Shown in pieces: positions 10,047-20,667 of a stretch of DNA of 64,000 nt. The notes under the pieces were generated by a model. It was not told the origin of the DNA. It saw only the letters and a program-made list of their open reading frames with translations, and searched no databases. The position numbers were made by a program, and so were the translations under genes. This stretch comes from Rhododendron vialii. Lineage: Eukaryota > Streptophyta > Magnoliopsida > Ericales > Ericaceae. The stretch covers positions 40,223,001 through 40,287,000 of the forward strand of contig NC_080560.1 of NCBI RefSeq assembly GCF_030253575.1, given 5' to 3'. Position 1 is the stretch's first letter. Every line of letters begins with the position of its first letter.

Positions 10047-10915
10047 ATTACCAAGCACCCTATCACACCGTAACCGAGCTTAAAAGTCCCTTTCCCCGTA
10101 GGAGTTATATTAAAATTCTGGGTTCATTCAATGGCATCGTACTCTTACGAAGGGATAATGCTGAACTATGTTTATGGAACCCATCGGCCAAAATGTACCA
10201 GAAATTCTCACCACCGGAGGGTGAAAATAGCTCTGTAAAGTATGGGCTTTGTCATGACTCCGTTAGTGATGATTTCAAGGTTGTTGGGGTTAATTCGCGT
10301 TTAAGTGATGGCCGTTCTGCTGTCCATATGTTTACTTCTAAACTGAGTTCGTGGAAGAGGATTGGAGACTTTGGTTACTTCATCATTGAAGCTTTGCCGA
10401 GGGCGGTTCTGAATGGGGCACCGCAGTGGTTTGCGGGTGGTGACCGTGACATGGATATACCTAGCAATTTCATTAAGGCGATTGTTTGTTTTGATGTTGC
10501 GGAGGAGAAATTCAAGGAGGTGCCCATGCCTAAATTTTTTGAAGGTGGGAGTATTTATTTTGATTTGGGGGTTTTGGGTGGATGGCTTTCTGGGGTTCAC
10601 AACAGTTGGGAGAGTCATTCCAATGTTTGGGTGATGAAGGAATATGGCGTGAAAGAATCTTGGATCAAGCTTTTTGTTGAACCAAATGTGTCAGGAGAGT
10701 TCTATTTTAGCTACATTAGGGTGTTGTGTTACAGAAAGGATGGAGAGATCGTAATGAAGTTGGATTCGGAGAAGTTAGTGATCTACAACCCGAAACAGAA
10801 CAGATACAAGCGGATTGAGATCCCTCCGGATTGCAAGTGGTTTGATGCGGCTTTTTATATGGAGAGTCTTGTTTCACCTCGTGTCTGCAATGGAATAGCT
10901 AGAATGCACCGCTAA

Positions 10916-11530
10916 TTAGACGAAAATGGAAGAGAAAGAGATAATTCAACGATTCTATTCGTTTATTTTCCTCATTCTTTTTCTTTGCATATGAGTAGTT
11001 CGAAACAATGTATGTCAGCATAGTTCCAGTACTTTATATTCGCTTGAATATGTTGGCTATACATCTTTTAGGATTGAATTGAGAGATGGGCCACTTTGCA
11101 ACAAGTATTTTTATAGTTACAATACAAGTACAAGCTTTCCCTTTTGCATCATTATTAACTTGGAACTCGTAAAATTTTGAGGAAGAACAAAAATTACCAA
11201 GAGACATGGAAGGCATACCTGCCAATTACAAAAAGTTTCCGACTACAAACGAATTAGGGACACAAACTAATTACTAAATAACGCTATGGCCGGCTGCATG
11301 ACGCGAGACTCTGAGACTGAAAGGTTTTGTTTTTTTCAATGGAAGACTGAAAGGTTCTTTTGAGGTTTTAACTGCAAGTGATTGTTTGAGGGTTAAGTGA
11401 ATACTCATTCTCGATCTTGAAGGCCAGCAGCAGAATGGGGATTTTGACATACATTGATGTTGGAGAATCTCTTAGTTTACCACTCTTTATTTTATCCTTT
11501 TGAAAAGAACTTTTGGGAATCAAATTTGAT
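10916..11530. repeat. 3' flank shared with the F-box genes at 46.3 and 50.5 kb
   Basis: The blocks GCATA(G/C)TTCCAGTACTTTATATTC, CAAGTACAAGCTT(T)CCCTTTTGC and GGCCGGCTGCAT are found again at 47450-48130 and 51600-52740. In the last copy an RNase H fragment sits between them; it is absent here. No gene. Confidence 0.65.
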
Positions 11531-12266
11531 TATATTACGTATTGGTAGAGTTGACCCGCTGAAACTAATACGAGAACGCTATGCTGTATCACCGCATTCT
11601 ACGTGTATAGCATTTTTTTAGTTACGATATGAAAGCGTGTACCATGATGGAACTATTATAATTAAGGTACGAATGATTTTGAATGAAGGATGATAAGCAT
11701 ATTTTTGTGTGGCTGTTACGAGTGCTTATAGAGTACAATACGTATATTTTGGGCCCATTTGTTACGTACCTTTAGGATATCAGTTACGTACTTTTGCGTT
11801 GAATTGACATATAGGAATACAACCCCAAAATAGTTCCACATTTTTTATTAGTTGCTCATTTTCTTGATATGACTTATGCATTCATTTAATAACCAAATTT
11901 TTTGACGTGTGTACCATCGACTTCTCTGATCTAATATTATGTACATCATCCAAGATCTCCAATTCTACACGTAGTTCTCGAATTCTCCCCCATCCTTGTC
12001 ACTTTTTACATGTTAACGTCATTCTATTGTTTGCAGTCCAGACAGACATTCATTTATTTAGGGACGGAGGAAGTAGTACGGAGTAGGCCTATATTTTTTT
12101 TTTGTCTTCACTGAAGAAGCCTTCCCATGGATGCTTCTGTGTGGGGTGTTGTGTGCACTATCCAAGCCATCCATTCAACAATCCAACGGCTCAGATCTCA
12201 TCTCGATCAGCACCATGTAGCAGCATCCGAGCCGTTTCTTTTTCGTTGCAATCTATGGAAAGAGAT
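11531..12266. repeat. Spacer duplicated at 19940-20667, with Stowaway-like repeat
   Basis: Nearly the same sequence is present upstream of the F-box copy at 21041. Bases 11820-12090 are the dispersed repeat ending GGACGGAGGAAGTAGTACGGAGTA. Bases 12110-12250 are the leader-proximal block also seen at 15600-15720 and 1710-1800. Confidence 0.7.
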
Positions 12267-12427
12267 TAAATTTTTTACACCGCCGGTGTAAACATTTGTT
12301 TCCTCCCAATCACTTATATTTCGCCACGTCGTCATGTTTTATTGATTGGTACCATTGTTTTGCAACGTGTTGCAATATAATTGATTTAGAGGAAACAAAT
12401 GTTTACACCAACGGTGTAAAGAATTTA
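12267..12427. mobile_element. 161-bp MITE with TTTACACCG termini
   Basis: The inverted ends are TAAATT(T/C)TTTACACCG, and the subterminal GGTGTAAACATTTGTTTCCTC is mirrored at the right side. It lies about 200 bp upstream of the pseudogene at 12632. A second copy is at the same relative place (20668-20828), so insertion predates the duplication. Confidence 0.75.
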
Positions 12428-12499
12428 TTCTCCTGTGAAAAAGCCTCGTTACTGCAACGGAAGAGCCTTTTTTTTTTTTGAACTGCTACAACAGAAGAG

Positions 12500-12631
12500 C
12501 CTTACGTCATTGACCCATTGGCATATTGAAGACGAAGATTAAACGGATCTCTTTCTTCTGAGAAAAACTTCCTTGTCTCTCCCTCTCTCTTCTCTCACAA
12601 CGCCATAGCAAGTAGAAACCCCTATAAGAAA
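12500..12631 (+). promoter_or_regulatory. Conserved upstream and leader region of the copy at 12632
   Basis: Holds the CATTGACCCATTGGCATAT...AAGATTAAACGGATCTCTTTCTTC block and the CT-rich leader shared with 15740-15866, 20920-21040 and the orphan at 1846-1904. Conservation across four copies suggests promoter/5' UTR sequence. Confidence 0.55.
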
Positions 12632-13808
12632 ATGGAACAATGGGGTTTGCCCGATCTTCCACATGAGGTCGTCTACGACATACTCTCAAGGCTACCCGTC
12701 GTGTCTCTGTTCCGTTTCAATCAGGTTTCCAAGCCATGGCTCGCTCTAATCGACGACCCCCACTTCATCAAATCACACCTCCATCAATCCATGCAAAGCA
12801 ACACAAACCAGATGCTAATCGTCGCTCCTCAGTATAACTGGGGTCATGAGAGTTCTAAATCTGTCTATTCCATGGACTACCAAGCACCCGATCCCACCAT
12901 AGCTAGCCATGCTTGAAATGCCCTGGAAGTCTTGTGGTGCTGACATTTGGGGCTCTTTCAATGGGGTCTTACTCGTAAGTACTATTAATGATGAGGAGTT
13001 ACGTTTATGGAACCCATCGATTGGTATCAGAAAATTTCACCACCTGGGCGTTCCAGCAGTTCGATAATGTATGCGCTTGGTTATGACACTATTAACGATG
13101 ATTTCAAGGATGTCGGGGTTGTTCCCCCTATACTTGATGTCCTTAGCATGCCACCCTGTTACTATGATGGCCCTAGCACTGTTCATGTGTTTAGTTCTAA
13201 ACTAAGCTCGTGGAAGAGCATTGGAGACTTTGATTACCGTTGTGGTCTTTATTATGGGACATCGAGGAGTGTTTTGAATGGGTCACCGCATTGGGTTGCA
13301 TGTGGCATCACCGATATCGATGGGTATTATTTCCGTATTGTTTGTTTTGATGTTATGGACGAGAAATTCAAGGACGTGCCCACGCCTATGTATGAAGTTG
13401 GGTGTATTCTTTACAGTAGGAGTTTTGGATGGATGCCTGTGTGCGGTTGACCGCCGTGGTCCCGAGAGTCATTTCGATGTTTGGGTGATGAAGGAATGCG
13501 ACATGAAAGAATCTTGGACCAAGTTGTTTGTTGTACCAAATGTGCCGCCAAATATGCCAGGAGCATTGTTTTTCGAATACTGTGAGCTGCTATGTTTCAC
13601 AAAGGATGGCGAGGTTGTACTGAGGTTGAAGGTAGAGGCATCAGTGCCGTCCAAAGAGAAGAAGTTGTAGGAGTCTTTGGAGCTAGTGATCTACAATCCA
13701 AAACAAAAAACCAAGAGGTTTGGGATGCCTCAGGATTGGATGGGGTATGATGCTGCTTTATACATGGAGAGTCTTGTTTCACCTCTTAGCTGCAACAGTA
13801 CTGGCTAG
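12632..13808 (+). pseudogene. F-box/FBA pseudogene, several frameshifts and a nonsense codon
   Basis: The first frame, 12632-12916, encodes a complete F-box (MEQWGLPDLPHEVVYDILSR, residues 1-20; domain about 6-47) and ends at residue 94. A small insertion after PTIAS shifts the frame to a TGA that overlaps the next ATG. FBA segments then follow in shifted frames (LWNPSIG-like region with a deletion near 13018; frame change near 13420). A TAG occurs at 13668-13670, where the copy at 21041 has TTGGAG. Similarity ends at the TAG at 13806-13808. The first frameshift is shared with the 21041 copy, whereas the nonsense codon is private. A 94-residue F-box-only peptide could still be made (inference). 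Confidence 0.85.
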
Positions 13809-14629
13809 AAGGCACTGCTAATCAGATGGAAATGGAAGAAAAAGTTGTACTGTAATTCAAATTATTGAACCATTGTTTTTCATTATTCACTCATTTTACA
13901 TATGTATTATGCAACTTGTGTGTAAATAAATACTCTAGCTTTTGTGCTTGGTGCATGCTTGTTTTCCTTCCGTGTAAATATATTTCAAAATAAACTATAA
14001 TAGTATCTGGTATTCTCTCAAGCTCGGGGGTGTGTTCCGAATGAAAAATGCCCGTATAGACTGACCCATCCAATTCCAGACCAAAGACATCCAGTTGTCA
14101 GGCGACTACCAGTACTGCGCCGACCCTTGGGGTTGAAACTCATTCTTATATGCATGCTTGCGATCTCAAGGTCCAACAAGCTTAGATTTGTCTGAATCAA
14201 TGTCACAAAACAGTCCCGAACCAAAATTATTCGCCTTTCACCACCGGATGAGAAACAATATGTCTCATTCAATCATAAAGGGGTTATAGGTTATACTATC
14301 TCATGGTAGGTGGGGTTATATATGAGCATATATATAGTTCCAGTACTTTGTATTCACTCACCTTAAGGTTCTAAATAGGAATAGAGACATGACTGAATTA
14401 GGGTTGGTTTCACTCACCTTGTCCCTTAGCTCCTAAGATGTAATCGTTCTCTATCCCTGCCCCCAATCCCGCACCAAACAATGAGAACCTCCCTTTACTG
14501 GGTTTTGTTCTTCATTGTTTAATTTTTTTTACTTTCTTTTTTTTTTTTTGAGAGAGAGAGAGAGCAACCGATAGGAGTGAGAGTCAGAGATAGTAGATAT
14601 GGAATAAATTGGTTGAATGCAAGTTATGT
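13809..14629. repeat. 3' flank of the F-box pseudogene, duplicated at 22.64-23.04 and 29.73-30.1 kb
   Basis: Sequence from GGAAATGGAAG through the CATGCTTGTTTTCCTTCCGTG block to CACTCACCTTGTCCC matches the region after 22643. There it is interrupted at 23041 by the nested retrotransposon and resumes at 29732. No coding. Confidence 0.75.
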
Positions 14630-14940
14630 GTTGCAGAATGGGAATTGAAAATAATTTAATAAGTAGCATTATTTAGCTTTCTTATTTTATATTTTAGTAA
14701 TTTTGTTAGGGAGTATAATTTTAGGAATAAGTGTTCTAGAGCATTTAGTTTTCCAATTATTATTTATTTAGTTTTCTATTTTATGTTTTCTAGAAGAATT
14801 AGGGCTCAATTAGGGTTAGAGTTTTCTACCTATTTAATACTGTAAGTTGTAAGCCTTCGGGCTAGGGGAGTTTCTGATGATTATTGAATAAAAAGAGTCT
14901 GAAGAGTGTTTCTCTATCGTTTGTGGTTTTCTTGTTGCAT
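14630..14940 (+). mobile_element. Possible LTR-like relic (TATTTAATAC box)
   Basis: A T-rich run, TTAGGGCTCAATTAGGGTTAGAG, a TATA-like CTATTTAATACTGTAAG and a GCCTTCGGGCT stem resemble the U3/R of a plant LTR. The block is repeated at 30150-30470, and its last part occurs at about 1110-1140. Exact borders and a target duplication were not found. Confidence 0.35.
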
Positions 14941-15039
14941 GATTGTTTCTGTAGTCATACGCTTCCCTGTAAAATTTTCAAGGTATTGGGGACAAGATAT
15001 TCCGTGGGGCAAATTTACAAGAATACTCCAAAATATGTA

Positions 15040-15590
15040 TTACACTCTCTGAGAATTTTGACTTCAGTGGAGTCAGTGAACCCCCCATCCTCCATTTGGG
15101 TCAGCCCCTGCATGGAATTATACGGTACGAATGGATTTGGATGAAGAATGAGAAGCATATTTTTTTTTGGCCGGTATGACTGCTTATAGTGTATATATTA
15201 TACGTATATTTTGGGCTCATTTGTTATGTAGCTTTATGATATCAGTTACATATTTTTGGGTTGAATTTAAGAATACGAATGCAACCCCAAAATAGTTCCA
15301 CAATTTTTATTAGTTTTGGATTTTCTTGATATGAACTCCGCATTCTTTTAATAACCAAATTTTTTGATGTGTGTACCATAGACTTCTCCGCTCGAAAATT
15401 ACTTACATCATCCGAGATCTCCAATTCTACAAGTAGTTCTCGAATTCTCCGCCACCCTTGTCACTTTTTATATATTACGTCATTCTATTATTTAGGGACA
15501 GCAATTGCCTAGGTGAGTTTGGTAGGTAAAATTACCCTCTTGTCCTTCCTAAAAAAATATTATTTAGGGACGAAGGGAGTAGTACGGAGT
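15040..15590. repeat. Stowaway-like relic upstream of the F-box gene at 15867
   Basis: Same repeat family as 1237-1707. The right end is GACGAAGGGAGTAGTACGGAGTAC. About 60 bases around 15495-15560, including a second TATTTAGGGAC, are additional here. Confidence 0.5.
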
Positions 15591-15866
15591 ACAGTGAAAC
15601 ATCCAAGCCATTCGTTACCGAGATGAGATCCGAGCCGTTGGATTGCCGTTGGATGGTGTTGTGCACCACCCACACAACACCATCCTCTTTTTCCTTTTTT
15701 TTCGTTTTAGAGTATGGAAGAGCCTTAAATCTTAGTACAATGTCATTGACCCATTGGCATATGGAAGACGAAGATTAAACGAATCTCTTCTAAGAAAAAT
15801 TTCCTTGTCTCCCTCTCTCTTCTCTCACAACGCCATAGAAAGTAGACTAGAAACTCCTATAAGAAA
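15591..15866 (+). promoter_or_regulatory. Upstream and leader region of the F-box gene at 15867
   Basis: Matches the orphan leader at 1708-1904 and the upstream regions at 12110-12631 and 20500-21040. It ends in the CT-rich leader and CTCCTATAAGAAA before the ATG. No clear TATA box at a fixed distance was found. Confidence 0.55.
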
Positions 15867-16973
15867 ATGGAACAGTGGGGTTTGCCTGATCTTCCACATG
15901 AGATCATCTACGACATACTCTCAAGACTACCCATCAAGTCTCTGTGCCGTTTCAAGTCGATTTCCAAGCCATGGCTCGCTCTAATCACCGACCCCCACTT
16001 CATCAAATCTCACCTCCATCAATCCATGAAAAGCAACACGAACCAGAAGCTAATAGTCGCTCCTCAGTATAAGTGGTGTCAGATTTCTAAATCTTCCTAT
16101 TCCATGGACTACCAAGCACCCGATCCCACCCCAGCCGAGCTCGAAATGCCCTCGAAGTCTGGTATTGTTGAAATTTGGGGCTCTTTCAATGGAGTCTTAC
16201 TCGTAGATATTGATGAGGAGTTATGTTTATGGAACCCATCAATTAGAATGTATCAGAAAATTTCACGACCTAAGTATACCCGTAGTTCGATAAAGTATGC
16301 GCTTGGTTATGACTCTATTAACGATGATTTCAAGGTTGTTGCGGCTGTTACCCCTACAAGTTATATCCATAGTGTTGTTCGTGTGTTCAGTTCTAAACTA
16401 AGCTCATGGAAGAGCATTGGAGACTTTGGTTACTCTTGTCGTCTTTATGGGCAAGGGAGTGTTCTGAATGGGGCACCGCATTGGTTTGCGCGTGGAAGCA
16501 CCGATATCGATGTGTGTTATTTCCGTATTGCTTGTTTTGATGTTATGGAAGAAAAATTCAAGGAGGTGCCCACGCCTATATATGAAGTCGAGAGTCATTT
16601 CTTTAAAGTAGGTATTTTGGATGGATGCCTCTGTGCGGTTGACAGCCGTCTCGAGAGTCATTTAGATGTTTGGGTGATGAAGGAATACGGCGTGAAAGAA
16701 TCTTGGACCAAGTTGTTTGTTGTATCAAATGTGGCACCAAATGTACCAGGAGAGTCGTTTTTCGAATACTGTGAGCTGCTGTGTTTCACAAAGGATGGAG
16801 AGTTTGTATTGAGGTTGAAGTTAGGGGCGTCGGTGAAGTTAGCGATCTACAATCCAAAACGAAAAACTTTCAAGAGGATTGGGATGCCTCAGAATTGGAA
16901 GGGGTTTGATGTTGATTTATATGTGGAGAGTCTTGTTTCACCTCTGGGCTGCAACAACCCTAGAAGGTACTGA
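15867..16973 (+). CDS. F-box protein with FBA-type C-terminal domain (intact, subfamily MEQW)
   Basis: A 368-residue single-exon protein. F-box at residues 6-47 (LPDLPHEIIYDILSRLP...SISKPWLALI). The FBA landmarks are GSFNG (105-109), LWNPS, KYALGYDSINDDF, SSKLSSWKSIGDFGY, LNGAPHWF, CFDVMEEKF, VWVMKEYGVKESW and ESLVSP near the C-terminus. Expected role: SCF substrate receptor. It is the second-unit counterpart of the gene at 5356 and differs from it by scattered substitutions plus about four extra residues before PGESFFEY. The start is the first ATG after a leader conserved in four copies. The FBA half varies more than the F-box when the copies are compared by eye, as expected if the target is changing. 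The frame has no lesion. Confidence 0.94.
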   Translation: MEQWGLPDLPHEIIYDILSRLPIKSLCRFKSISKPWLALITDPHFIKSHLHQSMKSNTNQKLIVAPQYKWCQISKSSYSMDYQAPDPTPAELEMPSKSGIVEIWGSFNGVLLVDIDEELCLWNPSIRMYQKISRPKYTRSSIKYALGYDSINDDFKVVAAVTPTSYIHSVVRVFSSKLSSWKSIGDFGYSCRLYGQGSVLNGAPHWFARGSTDIDVCYFRIACFDVMEEKFKEVPTPIYEVESHFFKVGILDGCLCAVDSRLESHLDVWVMKEYGVKESWTKLFVVSNVAPNVPGESFFEYCELLCFTKDGEFVLRLKLGASVKLAIYNPKRKTFKRIGMPQNWKGFDVDLYVESLVSPLGCNNPRRY

Positions 16974-17677
16974 TAATAAGACGAAAATGGAAGAAAAAGT
17001 TGGTAATTCAAATTACCAAACCATTGTTTTCGTTTTTCTTTCATTTTGCATATGTATGTATTACGCAACTTGTGTGTAAATACTCTTTTGTTGGTGCAAG
17101 CTCGTTCTCCTGATCAGTGTAAATGTACTTCAAAAAAAACTATAGTATCTGGTATTTTCTCGTCGAGCTTGGTGGTCATAATCTTGAGCAACTTTCTTCT
17201 GTTTTGGAGAACCTATGCTTTCATCACACTACTTGATCTTTATGGAATATGTTTTGGCCTTTATTTTTAGGCTTTAATTATAACTGAATAAAAAAAACGA
17301 TAAGTTTAAACTCGTTCTTACATTTTTTCGATAACTCTGTATTTGATTGTTGTCCAGTGGACTGTCTAATCCGGAGGCTAATTCCACTGTCCACTGGCTT
17401 TGTCGGGGGGGGGGGGTGGGGGGTGGGGGGTTTGGGCGATTTTTTCTTTTTGCTTCTCTCAAATTGAGGAAATAATCACCTTGTTTGGTTCAAATTTTTG
17501 AAAGTTATTTTTAATGTAATGAGTGGAGAGAGATAGAGAGAAAAAAGTATTGAGAAAAATGAGATGAGATGAGAGTTGAACTAAACAAGATAATTAATGT
17601 GTCTTGGCTTGAACAATTTGGATGCATTTGTAAGAGATGACAAAATTCGAGTCCTTTGCAAGAGTTCACGACATTAA
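16974..17677. other. 3' flank of the intact gene; holds empty sites for two insertions
   Basis: 17130-17150 is the paralogous empty site for the MITE at 6617-7010. 17310-17330 (TTCTTACATTTTTTCG) is the empty site for the Stowaway MITE at 30816-31089. A G-rich run lies at 17405-17436. No gene is seen. Confidence 0.75.
17405..17436 (+). repeat. G-tract with G-quadruplex pattern
   Basis: Twelve G, T, six G, T, six G, TTT, three G. Four or more G runs with one- to three-base loops match the classical quadruplex rule. The equivalent position in the third unit (about 31170-31190) has only GGGGTGTGTGTGG. Confidence 0.85.
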
Positions 17678-18122
17678 GGCTCTCTTTGTTTGACCGTCAA
17701 ACATTTTTGCCAAAAATATTTTATCCATTTTCAGGTGTTTTGTTGCAAAAACTTTTGTAAAATATTTTCCTCAATAAATCATTTTACCTTATAAGGTGTA
17801 AAATGACTTGCCCAAAAAATCCCGCAAGTTGTTTTCCCAGGTGATTGGCGTGTGAAGTTTTGGACCTTTTAGGACATAATCAGTAGGCTTCCGAGTGAAT
17901 AGCAGTGGTGCTAGCTTGGTCGGGTATTTTCCTATCCTAAAAAGTTATCATGGTATTCTTTCGTTCCACACCAAATGCATGCGAGACATTTTCGTCACAA
18001 CCTAATTTTGGAAATCAGCCAAACAACATAAAATAAACAAACTTGTAAAGATTTTATAGTAAAATGTTTTACATGAAAAATATTTTCCTTGTAAAATATT
18101 TTACACCGCAACAAACAGAGCC
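17678..18122. mobile_element. Harbinger/Tourist-like MITE, 445 bp, TAA duplication
   Basis: The ends are GGCTCT(C)TTTGTTT and AACAAACAGAGCC, flanked by TAA at 17675-17677 and 18123-18125. The paralogous DNA at 31293-31315 (CACGACATTAAAGCTAGATTTG) has one TAA and no insert. It is non-coding, with AT-rich subterminal repeats (TAAAATATTTT). Confidence 0.85.
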
Positions 18123-18125
18123 TAA

Positions 18126-18896
18126 AGCTAGATTTGGAGCATCTCCAATCCATGAGTAAACTTATATGAGTGAAAGTTCCAATTACACTTTGGAATCTAC
18201 GTATTCCATAGATTGGAGATGCTCCAGGATTGGAGATGCATCTATAGTTCCAAGATTGTAATCTACGGAATACTGGTAACCACAGTCCACAGATTGGAAA
18301 TGCTCCATTTATAATTTGTGAAAATTCCAATTACTTTGTAAGAGTTTACTCATGTATTGGAGATGCTCCAAATGTAGATGGATCGAAGTTCCAATTACAT
18401 TTTGTGAAAGTTCTACGTTTGTATTGCGTTCAACACTCCGAGGACTTTTTATCTTAAAGAATGAGTCAATTGATTGGATCAAGTATATATAAATATCGGA
18501 TTTAGCTGATTTTTTATTGGGTCTCTCAATTCTTTTTTTACATTTAATGAACGGCTTGATTCATCTGTCTGAGACCTGGATTAAGTTCCACACCGTGATA
18601 TGTGCTCGGCCCACCGTGATACATTTTCCCAATACTCATGTGCACATATAACGGTGTGAGACTTTTTTTTTTTGGCTCAGTAAAAGAATTTTAATATTTT
18701 TTGAAAAGATATAAAGATTAATAGGACAAGAACATGCGAAGGAAAATTTATTAATTTAAAACTATTCGAGATCCAAACGTTGGAAATAGACCAATCAAAA
18801 GATGGGCCAAGCCCAAAAAAAGAGGTGGGTCGGGTTATATGTGGAAGAGGATTTCCTGCTAAAACCGACTCACGATTCACGAAGGCACAAACCTAC
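18126..18896. repeat. Spacer paralogous to 7070-7760
   Basis: Carries the AGATTGGAGATGCTCC series, the block ending GACCTGGATTAAGT(T/C) and the GGTGGGTCGGGTTAT(A/G)TGTGGAAG block found upstream of the split F-box copy. No gene. Confidence 0.7.
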
Positions 18897-19205
18897 GAGC
18901 TGTGCTACGTGCACAGCAAGCTGTGCACAGCGGTTTTTTTCTCCTGCCTCAGGTCGCGCAAGGATGATCGGAGCCGCTCATTTTATTCAAAATATGTCGT
19001 TTAAGGTCTCTGTAAAAAGGCCTAAATTCTGAAGTGATTTTGGGTGTTTTGTTAACGCCTCTAATGATATCGAACGAAGCTCATTTTTTACAGAGACCTT
19101 AAACGACATATTTTGAATAAAATTAGCGGTTTCGATCATCTTTGCGAGACCCGAGGCGGGAGAAAAAGACCGCTGTGCACAGCTGCTGTGCACGAATCAT
19201 TTCTG
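18897..19205. mobile_element. Mutator-like hairpin MITE, 309 bp, 9-bp target duplication
   Basis: Arms of about 100 bp (18915-19016 and 19090-19192) are inverted copies. They share GTGCACAGC near the ends and AAATATGTCGTTTAAGGTCT within. The flanks CAAACCTAC (18888-18896) and CAAACGTAC (19206-19214) form a 9-bp duplication with one mismatch. The first-unit paralogue (about 7778-7790) has one CAAACCTAC and no element. It sits about 100 bp upstream of the coding similarity of the truncated copy. Confidence 0.85.
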
Positions 19206-19307
19206 CAAACGTACTCCTTCCCCGCTTTCTTCCCGCTTCCCCCTCTCTCTCTCTCCCACAATGCCCCAAGGAGAAAAGCCCCCAAAATTCTCTCACTAGA
19301 AATCGGT

Positions 19308-19945
19308 GTGGGTTTGCCTGATGTTCCTGGTGAGATCGTCTACGACATACTCTCAAGACTACCCGTCAAGTTTATGTGCCGTTTCAAATCGGTTTCCAAG
19401 TCATGGCTCCCTCTGATCACCGAACCTGAATTCGTCAAGTCACACCTCCATCATCAATCCACAAACGACAAAAACATGAACCAGAAGTTAATCCTTCGCT
19501 CTGCCACTTCTCCCTAGCTCCATCTATTCCATAGATTACCAAGCACCCGATCACACCGTAACCAAGCTTAAAAGTCCCTTTCCCCATAGGTATTATGTTA
19601 AAATTCTGGGTTCATTCAATGGCATCGTATTCTTAGGAATGGGTAATGCTGAACTACGTTTATGGAACCCATCGGTAAAAATGTACCAGAAATTCTCACC
19701 ACCGGAGGGTGAAAATGGGTCTCTAAAAGTATGGGCATTGTCATGACCGTTAGTGATGATTTCAAGGTTGTTGGGGTTAATTCGCGTCGTTTAAGTGATG
19801 GCCGTTCTGCTGTCCATGTGTTTACTTCTAAACTGAGTTCGTGGAAGAGGATTGGAGACTTTGGTTACTTCATCATTAAAGCTTTGCCGAGGGCGGTTCT
19901 GAATGGGGCACCGTATTGGTTTGCGGGTGGTGAAACAGATATACG
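19308..19945 (+). pseudogene. F-box/FBA pseudogene, 3' half deleted
   Basis: Second-unit counterpart of the split gene at 7880. The start reads GTG where relatives have ATG. The F-box is recognisable (GLPDVPGEIVYDILSRLP). A 4-base insertion at the TCTCCC site gives TAG at 19515-19517 and a frameshift, and another small insertion lies near 19725. Coding similarity stops at GGTGGTGAAACAGATATAC (about 19945). There the sequence joins DNA equivalent to 11533 onwards, so about 1.1 kb, including the gene's 3' half and flank, has been deleted relative to the first unit. Confidence 0.85.
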
Positions 19946-20667
19946 TATTGGTTGAGTTGACCCGCTGAAACTAATACGAGAACGCTATGGTGTATCACAG
20001 CATTCTACGTGTATAGCATTTTTTTAGTTACGATATGAAAGCGTGTACCATGATGGAACTATTATAAGGTACGAATGATTTTGGATGAAGGATGATAAGC
20101 ATATTTTTATGCGGCTGTTACGAGTGCTTATAGAGTACAATACGTATATTTTGGGCCCATTTGTTACGTACCTTTAGGATATCAGTTACGTACTTTTGCG
20201 TTGAATTGACATATAGGAATACAACCCCAAAATAGTTCCACATTTTTTATTAGTTGCTCATTTTCTTGATATGACTTATGCATTCATTTAATAACCAAAT
20301 TTTTTGACGTGTGTACCATCGACTTCTCTGATCTAATATTATGTACATCATCCAAGATCTCCAATTCTACACGTAGTTCTCGAATTCTCCGCCATCCTTG
20401 TCACTTTTTACATGTTAACTTCATTCTATTGTTTGCGGTCCGGATAGACATTCATTTGTTTAGGGACGGAGGAAGTAGTACGGAGTAGGCCTATATTTTT
20501 TTTTGTCTTCGCTGAATAAGGCTTCCCATGGATGCTGCTGTATGGGGTGCTGTGTGCACTATCCAAGCCATCCGTTCAACAATCCAACGGCTCAAATCTC
20601 ATCTCGATCAGCACCATGTAGCAGCATCCGAGCCGTTTCTTTTTCGTTGCAATCTATGGAAAGAGAT
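19946..20667. repeat. Spacer paralogous to 11531-12266
   Basis: Near-identical to the region upstream of the 12632 copy, including the Stowaway-like repeat (20220-20490). Confidence 0.75.

Larger units (their letters stand above)
7880..10915 (+). pseudogene. F-box/FBA gene split by a 1.9-kb solo LTR, start codon lost
   Basis: Coding similarity covers 7880-8107 (F-box, VLPDLPSEIVYDMLSRLP through SIYSIDY) and resumes at 10047/10052 (QAPYHTVTEL) to the TAA at 10913-10915. The break falls at the TSD of the LTR insertion at 8108-10046. Apart from the insert the frame is open across the join, with all the FBA landmarks (GSFNG, LWNPS, SSWKRIGDFGY, VWVMKEYG, ESLVSP). The subfamily is that of the genes at 46275 and 50458. 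There the start reads GTGATGGGTTTG; here that ATG is GTG, so even without the insert initiation would be impaired. The left half stops at the TAG provided by the first bases of the element. A truncated product of about 75 residues, F-box only, is conceivable only from a non-ATG start. Confidence 0.88.
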
